Source of the DNA: Candidatus Riesia sp. GBBU
Lineage (GTDB): Bacteria; Pseudomonadota; Gammaproteobacteria; Enterobacterales; Enterobacteriaceae
Assembly (NCBI GenBank): GCA_002074035.1
Contig: CP012849.1
Location: 191,938 to 255,937 of the forward strand
Reading direction: 5' to 3'
Length of the DNA: 64,000 nucleotides
The notes beneath the pieces are model-generated. The model made no database searches and was not told the origin of the DNA. It saw nothing but the letters and a program-made list of their open reading frames with translations. The position numbers were made by a program, and so were the translations under genes. Of this stretch, positions 40,926-49,919 are shown one piece after another. Position 1 is the first letter of the stretch, and each line of letters opens with the position of its first letter.

Positions 40926-41807
40926 TTACTTTTTTTCCCATCCTAATTTTCTGTTTAAGACATTGAAATAATTATAGTCTTTTGGATGAATTAATCTGAA
41001 GCTTCTTTTACTCTTTTTAATAAAAACGTCGTTTGTATCTTTTATAGAAAATATAGATTGACCATCACAGTTTATTTCATATTTAATATTTTCCTTTTTA
41101 AATTTTAACTGTATTTTTTTTGTATCATTGATAACAATTGGTCTAGAATATAATGTATGTGAAAACATCGAATTTAGTATTATTGCATTTACATCAGGGG
41201 ATATTATAGGTCCTCCAATAGATAATGAATAAGCAGTTGATCCAGTTGGAGTTGATATAATTAATCCATTTGAATTTTGAGAAAATGCGAAATTTCCATC
41301 TATATAGACATCAAATTCTATCATTTTTGTAATTTTACCTGAATGAAAAATTATTTCATTTATTGCTGTGTTTACATAAATCTTATCTTTCTTTTCAAAA
41401 ATTTGTATTTCTAGTAATGATCTTTTTTCTTCTAAAAATTCTCCATTTAGTATATTTAACAAGATATTCAAGATATTATTCGGGTTCAAGTCTGTTAAAA
41501 ATCCTAAATTTCCGTGATTAATTCCAATAATTCTATTTTTGTATTTTGATAAAATTTTAGCTGCACTTATCATATTTCCATCTCCTCCAACTACAATTAT
41601 TAAATCTGTTGATTTTCCTATATTTTTTGCTTTCTTTGTAGGAATGTTTTTCATGTCTAATTTATTAGAAATTTTCCTTTCCATAATAACGTGATAATTT
41701 TTAACTCGTAACCATTCATATATTTTTTTATGAGTTTTTAAATTTTTTAAATTTCTAGGATATCCCATAATTCCTATTTTTTTAAAAAAAAATTTTTTTT
41801 TTTTCAT
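40926..41807 (-). CDS. nadK: NAD kinase
   Basis: The protein has 293 residues (E. coli 292). It phosphorylates NAD to NADP. The diagnostic VVGGDGNM, the NE motif in NTAINEIIFHSG, the glycine-rich ISTPTGSTAYSLSIGGP and the C-terminal HPKDYNYFNVLNRKLGW match E. coli closely. Divergent from grpE with 101 bases between, exactly as in E. coli. Together with nadE it completes the end of NADP synthesis. Confidence 0.96.
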   Translation of the reverse strand: MKKKKFFFKKIGIMGYPRNLKNLKTHKKIYEWLRVKNYHVIMERKISNKLDMKNIPTKKAKNIGKSTDLIIVVGGDGNMISAAKILSKYKNRIIGINHGNLGFLTDLNPNNILNILLNILNGEFLEEKRSLLEIQIFEKKDKIYVNTAINEIIFHSGKITKMIEFDVYIDGNFAFSQNSNGLIISTPTGSTAYSLSIGGPIISPDVNAIILNSMFSHTLYSRPIVINDTKKIQLKFKKENIKYEINCDGQSIFSIKDTNDVFIKKSKRSFRLIHPKDYNYFNVLNRKLGWEKK

Positions 41808-41845
41808 TTAACAAAATACCTTTTAAAACTGTTGAAATAATTTTC

Positions 41846-41873
41846 TTGAATCAAAAATTATTATCTCTATAAT
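41846..41873 (+). promoter_or_regulatory. Probable grpE promoter
   Basis: TTGAAT (41846-41851), a 16-base gap and a perfect TATAAT (41868-41873) form a sigma-70 type promoter 35 bases before the grpE ATG. The same -35 region reads CTTGAA, the sigma-32 hexamer, but CTCTATAA is a poor match to CCCCATnT. The -10 lies inside an inverted repeat, TCTCTAT-AAT-ATAGAGA (41864-41880). Heat-shock control may therefore be weak or lost at this gene. Confidence 0.55.
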
Positions 41874-41908
41874 ATAGAGAATCTAATTTGTTTCATGGAG
41901 AATTTTTA

Positions 41909-42514
41909 ATGGATAAAAATGGTCAAAAAATAGATAATAAGAAGTTAAATAATGAAAGTAAATCAAAAAAATTAAAAGAAAAAGAAACAAAAGAAACAAT
42001 TGACGAAGAAACATTAAATGAGACTGACAAAAAAATAAAGATAAATTTAAGAATACAAGAGTTAGAAAATAAATTAATAGAAATAAAAAAAAGTGAACGA
42101 GATAAAATATTAAGAGCAAGAGCTGAAGCAGAAAATATTATAAAACGTACTGAAAAAGATATTGAAAATGCTCATAAATTTGCTTTAGAAGGTTTTATTT
42201 CAGAATTGCTTCCTGTAATAGATAATCTAGAAAGAACAGTTGAAATTACAAAAAAGGAAAAAAAAAATTTTCCATCTCTGATTGAAGGATTGGAGCTAAC
42301 ATTAAAATCTTTTCTATCAATTTTAAAAAAAAATGGAGTTGAAAAAATAAAGATTAAAAAAAATTGTGAGTTTAATCCTGAATTTCATCAAGCTGTGAAA
42401 ATAGTAAAAAATGATAAATTAAGAGACAATGAAATATTAAAAGTAATTCAAGAAGGTTATACACTAAATTCAAGGCTTTTACGTCCTGCGATGGTTGTTG
42501 TTTCAAAAATTTAA
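41909..42514 (+). CDS. grpE: Nucleotide exchange factor GrpE
   Basis: The protein has 201 residues from the ATG at 41909, which has GGAG nine bases ahead; the ATG at 41888 is rejected. It releases ADP from DnaK. A charged, Lys/Glu-rich N-terminal region and a long coiled coil (to about 95) lead into RARAEAENIIKRTEKDIENA, then PVIDNLERTVE. The C-terminal beta domain has NPEFHQAVKIVKN and GYTLNSRLLRPAMVVV. It stops two bases before the convergent ung stop. Confidence 0.95.
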   Translation: MDKNGQKIDNKKLNNESKSKKLKEKETKETIDEETLNETDKKIKINLRIQELENKLIEIKKSERDKILRARAEAENIIKRTEKDIENAHKFALEGFISELLPVIDNLERTVEITKKEKKNFPSLIEGLELTLKSFLSILKKNGVEKIKIKKNCEFNPEFHQAVKIVKNDKLRDNEILKVIQEGYTLNSRLLRPAMVVVSKI

Positions 42515-42516
42515 AT

Positions 42517-43185
42517 TTACTTAGAAATCCAAACAATTGGGCTTTTATTCTGAGACTTCAGTATTTTGTTAGTCTTAGAGAAGTGACGACAACCAAAGAA
42601 GCCTTTATTAACTGAGTAATTGGAAGGATGTGAGGTTTCAAGTACAAAATGTTTTGTTGTATTTATTAAATATTTTTTTTGTACTGCCATTGTTCCCCAT
42701 AGTAAAAATACAACTCCTGAATTTTTTTTATTTATCTTACTAATTACTCTATTAGTAAATATTTCCCATCCAATGTTTTTATGCGACATTGGTTTTCCTC
42801 TCTCAACAGTTAATATTGTATTAAGCATCAATACACCTTGTCTAGCCCAACTTTCCAAACAGTTATTTTCTTTCAAATCAGAGCAATCTAAATCAGTTTT
42901 TATTTCTTTATATATATTATATAAAGATGGAGTTAACCTCATTCTGTTTCTTACTGAAAAAGCAAGACCATCAGCCTGATTATTTCCATGATATGGATCT
43001 TGTCCAATAATCACTACTTTAACATCATCAAGCTCTGTAATTCTAAAAGCTCTAAAAATATCTTTATTACATGGAAAAATCTGCGCTCCAGAATCTCTTG
43101 ATCTTTTCAAAAAAAGAATAATATTTTTGAAATAACTATTTTTTTTTTCAGAATTAATAAATTCTTTCCAAGTTTCTTTCTTCAA
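42517..43185 (-). CDS. ung: Uracil-DNA glycosylase
   Basis: The protein has 222 residues (E. coli 229). It removes uracil from DNA. The catalytic Asp motif is GQDPYHGNNQADGLAFSV, followed by WARQGVLMLNTILTV, VFLLWG, and HPSNYSVNKGFFGCRHFSK with the catalytic His. The start is TTG at 43185, in the position of the E. coli start; no in-frame ATG precedes the conserved part. It is the only uracil repair enzyme seen and is divergent from lepA. Confidence 0.96.
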   Translation of the reverse strand: MKKETWKEFINSEKKNSYFKNIILFLKRSRDSGAQIFPCNKDIFRAFRITELDDVKVVIIGQDPYHGNNQADGLAFSVRNRMRLTPSLYNIYKEIKTDLDCSDLKENNCLESWARQGVLMLNTILTVERGKPMSHKNIGWEIFTNRVISKINKKNSGVVFLLWGTMAVQKKYLINTTKHFVLETSHPSNYSVNKGFFGCRHFSKTNKILKSQNKSPIVWISK

Positions 43186-43461
43186 ATTTCTATTATAGAA
43201 TATTAATAATAATTAATTTATTATAAAATATAATTTTATAAAAAATTCAAAATTTATGCATATAAAACAAAAAGTTTTTGAAATTTTTATATCTTTATAC
43301 TTATTTAAATATTTTTAATATAAAGTCAAGTTCGCTTTAAAGAAATTAAATAAATAGCTAAATATTACAAATTACTAAATTTATTTTATAAAAATTTTTA
43401 AAAATATTTTTATTATATTTATTTTAAACAAATTATATTTGATAGTATACTTCAAAAATTT

Positions 43462-45273
43462 ATGTATCAAATAAAACATGTCAGAAATTTCTCAATTATC
43501 GCACATGTTGATCATGGAAAATCTACACTTTCAGATCAAATTATGCAAATTTGCGGAGGAATTTCTAAAAATAAAGTTAATACAAGAATACTAGATTTTA
43601 TGGATTTAGAAAAAGAAAGAGGAATAACAATAAAAGCTAGAAGTGTATCATTAAAATATTTCGAAAAAAGTAATAATATAAATTATTTTATTAATTTCAT
43701 CGATACACCAGGACATATTGATTTCTCTTTTGAAGTTTTTAACTCACTAAAAGTAAGTGATGGAGTTTTACTTTTAATAGATGCTTCGCAAGGAATACAA
43801 TCTCAAACAATAGAACACTTTAATATTGCTAAAAAGATGAATCTAAAGGTTATTCCTGTAATTAACAAAATTGATATACCAGGAATAAACATAAATTGTA
43901 TTCGTAGAGAAATTGAAGATCTTACCAAAACTGACGCAAATGACATTTTGATATGTTCTGCTAAACTTGGAATCGGTATAGAGAACATTATAAAAAGTAT
44001 AATTAAAAATATCCCTTATCCAAGAGGAAAAGTTTCTAGTTTATTTCAAGCAAAAGTAATCGACTCTTGGTTTGACAAATATTCAGGAATATTTTTTCTG
44101 GTGAAAATTGAAAACGGAATAGTGAAAAAAGGAATTTCAATAAAGTCTTTAACTTCTGATCAAATGTATAAAGTAAAAGAAGTTGGTATATTTAGTCCTA
44201 AAAAAGTTATTCATGAAACATTATTTTGTGGAGAAATAGGATGGATATCTTGTTTTGAAAAAAAATCAATATCTATAAAACATGTAGATACATTAGTTGA
44301 TGTTTGTTTTTCTGGGCAAAATGTAAGAAACAATTCTAAAAATACTAATTATAATGTATATTCTAGTTTATTTCCAGTGAACCAAGACGATTTTAATAAT
44401 CTTGAAAGTTCTTTAGATAAGCTGAATTTAAATGATTCTGGATTTTCATATATTCATGAAAGTTCTCATACATTTGGAAGAGGATTTAGATGCGGATTTT
44501 TTGGCACTTTACATATGGAAATTGTTCAAGAAAGGTTGAAAAGAGAACATGGAGCTAACATAGTTATGACGTCACCTTCAATAACATATAAAGTAGAACT
44601 AAAAACAGGGAAAGAAATTTATATTAATAATCCAAATGATCTTACCAAAGTAAATAATATAAAATCAATTTACGAACCAGTAGCTATAACAGAAATTATA
44701 ACTACAGAAGAATATTTTGGAGAAATATCTTCTTTATGTCAAAGTTGTAGAGGAAGGAAAATTAGTATATCTTTTTGTAAAGACAAATTTACTTTGATTT
44801 ATGAAATTCCTTTTTTTGAAATTGTTTCAGGATTTTTTTCCAAGATTAAATCTATTTCTAGCGGTTACGCATCATTTAGATATAATTCAATTTTCTTTAA
44901 AAAAGAAGATATAGTTTGTGTTTATATATTGATTAATAAAAAAAGAATTGATGTACTATCATCAGTATTACATAAAAAAAATTCTTTGTTATATGCTAGA
45001 CAAACAGTAAAAAAACTAAAAGAATTTATTGATCGTAGACAATTTGATATTGTCATTCAAGCTTCTATAGAAAATCGTGTAGTAGCAAAATCTATAGTAA
45101 AAAGACTAAGAAAGAATGTTGTTTCTAAATGTTATGGAGGAGATGTAAACAGGAAAAAAAAACTTCTATTAAAACAAAAAATTGGTAAAAAAATGATGAA
45201 AAAAATTGGAAATATTGAATTTTCACAAGAATTACTCAATTCTATAACAGTTTTTTTCCATAAAAAAAAATAA
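43462..45273 (+). CDS. lepA: Elongation factor 4 (LepA)
   Basis: The protein has 603 residues (E. coli 599). A ribosomal GTPase proposed to act in back-translocation or 30S biogenesis. G motifs are AHVDHGKSTLSD, DTPGHIDF and NKIDIP. Domains II, III and V follow (FRCGFFGTLHMEIVQERL, YEIPFFEIVSGFF), and the LepA-specific C-terminal domain with KCYGGDVNRKKKLLLKQK is complete. It begins the lepA-lepB-rnc-era-pdxJ-acpS run, with lepB 18 bases later. Confidence 0.97.
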   Translation: MYQIKHVRNFSIIAHVDHGKSTLSDQIMQICGGISKNKVNTRILDFMDLEKERGITIKARSVSLKYFEKSNNINYFINFIDTPGHIDFSFEVFNSLKVSDGVLLLIDASQGIQSQTIEHFNIAKKMNLKVIPVINKIDIPGININCIRREIEDLTKTDANDILICSAKLGIGIENIIKSIIKNIPYPRGKVSSLFQAKVIDSWFDKYSGIFFLVKIENGIVKKGISIKSLTSDQMYKVKEVGIFSPKKVIHETLFCGEIGWISCFEKKSISIKHVDTLVDVCFSGQNVRNNSKNTNYNVYSSLFPVNQDDFNNLESSLDKLNLNDSGFSYIHESSHTFGRGFRCGFFGTLHMEIVQERLKREHGANIVMTSPSITYKVELKTGKEIYINNPNDLTKVNNIKSIYEPVAITEIITTEEYFGEISSLCQSCRGRKISISFCKDKFTLIYEIPFFEIVSGFFSKIKSISSGYASFRYNSIFFKKEDIVCVYILINKKRIDVLSSVLHKKNSLLYARQTVKKLKEFIDRRQFDIVIQASIENRVVAKSIVKRLRKNVVSKCYGGDVNRKKKLLLKQKIGKKMMKKIGNIEFSQELLNSITVFFHKKK

Positions 45274-45291
45274 TTTCAGGAAAATTAATTT

Positions 45292-46212
45292 ATGATTGAT
45301 TCATTTTCAATATTTTTAATTTTAACTACGTTTTTTACTGGAACTATTTGGATTCATAGAAAAATTAAATCCTTTTCCTATAAGAAAAATCTTTTTCTAA
45401 CAACTAGAAATTTTAAGTATTGTGTCAACTATAAAATTAATAACTTAATTGATTTTTTATCTTCATTTTTTCCGTTATTTTTAATAACGTTCGTCATAAG
45501 ATCATTCTTATATGAACCGTTTAGAATTCCTTCTGGTTCTATGATTCCTTCTCTTTTACCTGGAGATTTTATTCTAGTACAAAAGTTTTCTTATAATATA
45601 AGAAATCCTATTACTAATAATATAATTTTTTCTTTTGGCAAACCTAGAAGAGGTGAAATATCTGTATTTAAATATCCGAAAAATCCAAAGATAAATTTTG
45701 TAAAAAGAATAATTGGACTACCAGGAGATACAGTATTTTATGATACAAAAAAAAAAGTATTAACAATTTATCAAAGATTTAATTATAACTTTAAAAAAGA
45801 ATTATGTATTTCATATTCAGAAGAAAAGAACAGTAATTGGTTTTTGTCTATAAACAAAAAAAATATTAAAAACAAAACAGTAAAAAATTATTTTCCTAGA
45901 AAACTGGTTAGTCAAAAAGAGAAAGTGGAAAAGATAGAGGAGAAAAGTTATAAAATTCTAACAATTCCTAACATATACTATGAATCTAGTTTTAAACAAG
46001 ATAAATCTTTGAAAGATGTTTGGATTGTACCGTTAAAAAATTACTTTGTAATGGGAGATAACAGAGATAACAGCTATGATAGTAGAAGCTGGGGATTTGT
46101 TCCAGAAGAAAACTTAATAGGAAAAGTAGTATCAATTTGGTTCAGTTTAGATTTAAAAAATAAAAAACTTTTAAAAATATTAAGATTGAATAGAGTAGGT
46201 TTAATTAACTAG
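45292..46212 (+). CDS. lepB: Signal peptidase I
   Basis: The protein has 306 residues (E. coli 324). Two membrane segments (about 4-22 and 58-78) anchor it, and the catalytic domain faces the periplasm. The nucleophile Ser lies in FRIPSGSMIPSLLPGDF and the general-base Lys in NFVKRIIGLPGD. MGDNRDNSYDSRSWGFVPE is intact. It cleaves signal peptides of proteins exported by SecA/SecYEG. The middle insertion (about 165-225) is Lys-rich and diverged. Confidence 0.95.
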   Translation: MIDSFSIFLILTTFFTGTIWIHRKIKSFSYKKNLFLTTRNFKYCVNYKINNLIDFLSSFFPLFLITFVIRSFLYEPFRIPSGSMIPSLLPGDFILVQKFSYNIRNPITNNIIFSFGKPRRGEISVFKYPKNPKINFVKRIIGLPGDTVFYDTKKKVLTIYQRFNYNFKKELCISYSEEKNSNWFLSINKKNIKNKTVKNYFPRKLVSQKEKVEKIEEKSYKILTIPNIYYESSFKQDKSLKDVWIVPLKNYFVMGDNRDNSYDSRSWGFVPEENLIGKVVSIWFSLDLKNKKLLKILRLNRVGLIN

Positions 46213-46253
46213 TAATTAAAAATATATAATATCTTAAAGGCATTGGTGTATTT

Positions 46254-46958
46254 ATGGATTGTATTTTATTGAATTCTTTTTTGTTTAATAAAATTAAAAT
46301 TTTGCAAAAATCAATTGGATATTTTTTTAAAAATACTAACTATTTGAAATTAGCTCTAACTCATCGTAGTTTTAATATAATTCATAACGAAAGATTAGAA
46401 TTTTTAGGAGATTCGATTTTAAATTTCATAATTGCAGCAGAGTTGTATCATAAATTTCCTAGAGTTAATGAAGGAGATATGAGTAGAATGAGATCTACAT
46501 TAGTTAGAAGCAATACTTTGTCATATTTAGCAAAAAAATTTAAATTAAGTTCTTTTATAAAATTAGGAACTGGAGAAATAAAAAATGGAGGACTTTATAG
46601 AGAATCAACTTTAGCGAATACAATTGAAGCAATCATAGGAGGAATTTTTTTAGATAGCAATATAGAAGATGTTAAAAAAGTGATTATCTATTGGTACAAA
46701 GATTTATTGAATAAAATTGTTCCAGGAGAAAGGCAGAAAGATCCAAAAACTCGTTTACAAGAATATTTACAAAGTCGTCATCTTCCTCTTCCTAGTTACT
46801 CATTAGTTCAATCAAAAGAAGAATCTAACGACAAACAATTTACTATTAATTGTCATGTTAGCGGAATAGAAAAACCTACTCAAGGAGTAGGACTTAGCAT
46901 AAGAAACGCAGAGCAAGCAGCAGCTGAAAAGATATTAAAAATATTAGAGTTAATATGA
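46254..46958 (+). CDS. rnc: Ribonuclease III, with D-to-N change in a metal-site residue
   Basis: The protein has 234 residues (E. coli 226). It cuts double-stranded RNA in rRNA precursors. The signature [12 protein letters not shown] (Asp53, E. coli Asp45) and Glu125 (E. coli Glu117) are kept. The usual ADTVEALIGG is [11 protein letters not shown]. coli Asp114, a metal-site acid, is Asn122 here (codon AAT 46617-46619). The double-stranded RNA-binding domain is well conserved ([18 protein letters not shown]). Its last four bases overlap the era start (ATGA). Confidence 0.95.
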   Translation: MDCILLNSFLFNKIKILQKSIGYFFKNTNYLKLALTHRSFNIIHNERLEFLGDSILNFIIAAELYHKFPRVNEGDMSRMRSTLVRSNTLSYLAKKFKLSSFIKLGTGEIKNGGLYRESTLANTIEAIIGGIFLDSNIEDVKKVIIYWYKDLLNKIVPGERQKDPKTRLQEYLQSRHLPLPSYSLVQSKEESNDKQFTINCHVSGIEKPTQGVGLSIRNAEQAAAEKILKILELI

Positions 46959-47803
46959 AAAAAAAAACTTTTTGCTGTATTATTCCAATAATTGGTAAAA
47001 CTAATGTAGGAAAATCTACATTGATCAACAAATTAATTAAAAAAAAAATTTCTATAACTTCAAAAAAGACTAATGTAACATTAAATCCAGTTTATGGAAT
47101 CCTTGATAAGGATAATTATCGGATAATTTATATTGATACTCCTGGAATAACAATAAGAAACAATAAAATTATTTCGTGTAAAAAAAACAGGTTGATCTTA
47201 AATCATATTAAAAATTCAAAATTAGTAATTTTTGTTGTAAACGGAATCTTATGGGAAAAAGACGACGAAATTATATTATCCATAATATCAAACATGAAAT
47301 GTTCAGTTTTTTTAGTAATAAATAAAATAGATAATATAAAAGATAAAAAAATTCTTCTTCCTTACGTATCGATTCTGAAAAAAAAAATGAATTTTGACGA
47401 AGTTTTTTTCGTTAGTGCAAAAAAAGGAAAATTTGTTGAAAATATCAACAATGTAGTTTTTAGGAAATCTGAACTTTTTAAGCATTTTTTTAAAAATGAA
47501 GTTTTTACTAATCAGTCCAACGAATTTATAGTTACTGAAATAATAAGAGAAAAATTGTTTAGATTTTTAGGAGATGAATTACCATATATTATCAGAATTT
47601 TTTTAAATTATTTTATATTATGTAGAAGAAGAAAAAGTAAACTTTACGGGATAATACTTGTAAAAACAAATAATCAAAAAAAAATTGTTATTGGTAGATC
47701 AGGTAATAAAATAAAAAAAATAACTTATGAATCAAAAAAAGATATAGAGAAATTCTTCTCAAGAAAACTAAATATCAAATTATTAGTAAAAGTCCAAAAT
47801 TAA
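46955..47803 (+). CDS. era: GTPase Era, C-terminally shortened
   Basis: The protein has 282 residues (E. coli 301). It binds the 16S 3' end during 30S maturation. The G domain has [14 protein letters not shown] and NKID. The G2 region is unusual: E. coli KAQTTRHRIVGI reads [12 protein letters not shown], keeping one Thr but losing the TTRHR block. The KH domain is present ([12 protein letters not shown]), but the protein stops at LLVKVQN, without the last 18 or so residues (GWADDERALRSLGYVDDL in E. coli). Coupled to rnc by ATGA; recO, next in E. coli, is missing. Confidence 0.93.
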   Translation: MKKKTFCCIIPIIGKTNVGKSTLINKLIKKKISITSKKTNVTLNPVYGILDKDNYRIIYIDTPGITIRNNKIISCKKNRLILNHIKNSKLVIFVVNGILWEKDDEIILSIISNMKCSVFLVINKIDNIKDKKILLPYVSILKKKMNFDEVFFVSAKKGKFVENINNVVFRKSELFKHFFKNEVFTNQSNEFIVTEIIREKLFRFLGDELPYIIRIFLNYFILCRRRKSKLYGIILVKTNNQKKIVIGRSGNKIKKITYESKKDIEKFFSRKLNIKLLVKVQN

Positions 47804-47825
47804 ATTAAGTCATTTAAGGTGAGAA

Positions 47826-48557
47826 ATGAACATTTTACTCGGTGTAAATGTAGATCATGTTGCTACAATAAGAAATGTTAGAGGAACAAATTATCCAGAT
47901 CCTACTGATGTTGCTATTTTTGCAGAAAAATCTGGAGCTGATGGAATCACTGTTCATGTTAGAGAAGACTATAGGCATATAAATGAGAAAGATGCAGAGA
48001 AAATTGCAGAAAAACTTCAGAATAAAATGAATTTGGAAATGGCGAATACAAAACAAATGGTTGAATTAGCATGTAGAATTAAACCAAAATTTTGCTGTTT
48101 GGTACCTGAGAAAAGAGAAGAATTGACTACAGAAAAAGGTTTAGATCTTTTAAAATATTCAGAAGAAGTTTTTTTATCATCTAAAATATTATCTGAGTCT
48201 GGCATCTTAGTATCTCTTTTTATTGATCCAGAAAAGAAACAAATAGATCTTGCAAGGGAAATAGGCGTTCCATTTATTGAGATTCATACTGGATATTATT
48301 CTGATTGTATAGATAAGCAAAGACAGATTGAAGAACTTAAAAAGATTAAAGAAGCGGTAAAGTACGCTCGTAAAAATATGTTGAATGTAAATGCTGGACA
48401 TGGACTAAATTATGATAATGTACAGGAAATTGCAAAAATAGATGGAATTTATGAGTTAAATATTGGCCACTCTATCATTAGTAGATCGATATTTTTTGGA
48501 ATCTCAGAATCCATTAAAAAGATGAAAAAATTAATTATAGAAGCGAAAAAAATATGA
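47826..48557 (+). CDS. pdxJ: Pyridoxine 5'-phosphate synthase
   Basis: The protein has 243 residues, as in E. coli. It condenses 3-amino-2-oxopropyl phosphate with deoxyxylulose phosphate to pyridoxine phosphate. Active-site segments GVNVDHVATIRN, ITVHVREDYRHI, MNLEMA, CCLVPEKREE, FIEIHTGYY and NAGHGLNYDNV are all close to E. coli. AAGGTGAG precedes ATG. It overlaps acpS by ATGA. It is one of several vitamin genes in the window and implies that deoxyxylulose phosphate is made, consistent with ispG. Confidence 0.97.
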   Translation: MNILLGVNVDHVATIRNVRGTNYPDPTDVAIFAEKSGADGITVHVREDYRHINEKDAEKIAEKLQNKMNLEMANTKQMVELACRIKPKFCCLVPEKREELTTEKGLDLLKYSEEVFLSSKILSESGILVSLFIDPEKKQIDLAREIGVPFIEIHTGYYSDCIDKQRQIEELKKIKEAVKYARKNMLNVNAGHGLNYDNVQEIAKIDGIYELNIGHSIISRSIFFGISESIKKMKKLIIEAKKI

Positions 48558-48934
48558 GTATTGTAGGTGTAGGAATTGATATTGTAGACTCATTGAGAAT
48601 CAAAAAGATTTTAAAACATTTTAATGATAGATTTGCAAAAAGAATTCTATCTAGAAAAGAGATGATAGAATATAATAATCATAAGAAAAAATCTAAATTT
48701 CTTTCTAATCATTTTGCGGTTAAAGAATCTGCAATGAAAGCTTTAGGTACAGGATTTAGACAAGGAATATTTTTTAATCAATTTGAGATAGTAAAGTGTT
48801 TATCTGGAAAACCTAAAATAAATTTGTTAGGAAAATCCAAAATCTTTGCAAATTTTTTAAATGTAAAAAATATTTTTGTTTCTATTTCAGATGAAAAAAA
48901 ATATTCTGTAGCGATAGTGATTTTGGAAAGTTGA
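48554..48934 (+). CDS. acpS: Holo-[acyl-carrier-protein] synthase
   Basis: The protein has 126 residues, as in E. coli. It transfers phosphopantetheine from CoA to acyl carrier protein. The metal Asp lies in GVGIDIVDSLRI and Glu in HFAVKESAMKALGTG; SGKPKINL follows. It ends the lepA operon and links CoA supply (coaE, at 61749-62336) to fatty-acid and lipid A synthesis. Confidence 0.95.
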   Translation: MSIVGVGIDIVDSLRIKKILKHFNDRFAKRILSRKEMIEYNNHKKKSKFLSNHFAVKESAMKALGTGFRQGIFFNQFEIVKCLSGKPKINLLGKSKIFANFLNVKNIFVSISDEKKYSVAIVILES

Positions 48935-49310
48935 AAAAATATATTAAAATTTATATTTTTGATAAATTTTCAGATATTTAATTATTTATTTATAAAATGA
49001 TTTTTAATGCGTCTCATTAAAGTAATTTTATGATTTGTTGATGGTTTAATGTGTTGATTTTTCTGAAAAATTAATTATAAAACTTTTAATATCATTGGTA
49101 TATATAATTTATTAATTTTTACATAAATATAAAAATTATCTTAAAAATTCACATATTAAAGTCAATTTTGTATTTTGTACAAAAATATTTACTCTAAATA
49201 AGTTATACAGTTTAGATAATATTTTAAATTTTACAAATCTTCTTAAGAATATTAACTAGTTTAAATTAAAAATTGTATTTTAATCTGTTCATGAAAAGTA
49301 TAAACTTTCT
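48935..49310 (+). other. Spacer between acpS and tadA, no gene seen
   Basis: These 376 bases have stops in all frames. In E. coli yfhL and several others lie between acpS and tadA; no ferredoxin-like Cys pattern or other remnant is recognisable. No strong stem or tRNA is seen. It is probably a decayed stretch containing the tadA promoter. Confidence 0.55.
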
Positions 49311-49790
49311 ATGCGAATCAAGAAAAAAGATAGTTATTGGATGAGTAAAGCCATTCACTTAGCTAAAATAGCTGAAAAAAACGGAGAAATTCCAATTGGA
49401 GCAATTCTAGTATACAAAGATAAACAAATAGCTTCAGGCAGAAATAACTCTATTTTTTTTCATGATCCTTGTGCTCATGCAGAAATTCTTGCGTTGAGAA
49501 TAGGAGGAAAATATTTAAAAAATTATCGATTGTTAAATACAACTCTATATGTTACATTGATTCCTTGCATTATGTGCCTTGGAGCAATATTGAACGCAAG
49601 AATAAAAAGATTAGTATATGGGGCTAATCAAAATAAAATATATAGTAATGAGTTTATAAATTCAATGTTAAAAAAAAAGTTTAATCATAAGATTATTGTA
49701 TCTGGTGGAATTCTTAAAGATAGATGCTCGGATATACTTAATAACTTTTTTCTAAAGAGAAGAAATAAAACATTTTTTGAAATTTTTTAA
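49311..49790 (+). CDS. tadA: tRNA-specific adenosine deaminase
   Basis: The protein has 159 residues (E. coli 167). It deaminates A34 to inosine in tRNA-Arg(ACG), so that CGU/CGC/CGA codons are read. The zinc site HAEILALRIGG (catalytic Glu) and PCIMCLGAI are intact; NGEIPIGAILV and RLVYGANQNK fit the family. The C-terminus has drifted into a Lys/Asn/Phe-rich tail. Its retention implies that tRNA-Arg(ACG) is encoded elsewhere. Confidence 0.95.
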   Translation: MRIKKKDSYWMSKAIHLAKIAEKNGEIPIGAILVYKDKQIASGRNNSIFFHDPCAHAEILALRIGGKYLKNYRLLNTTLYVTLIPCIMCLGAILNARIKRLVYGANQNKIYSNEFINSMLKKKFNHKIIVSGGILKDRCSDILNNFFLKRRNKTFFEIF

Positions 49791-49919
49791 AAATAGCTGA
49801 AATTTTAAATTACTTTATGTAAGTTTATATATATATGTTTTTAATTTATATCTTAATTTTAATTTTAATAAATATTTTTACATTATCTTTATTAAATTTT
49901 GTTCTGAATTAGTATTGAA

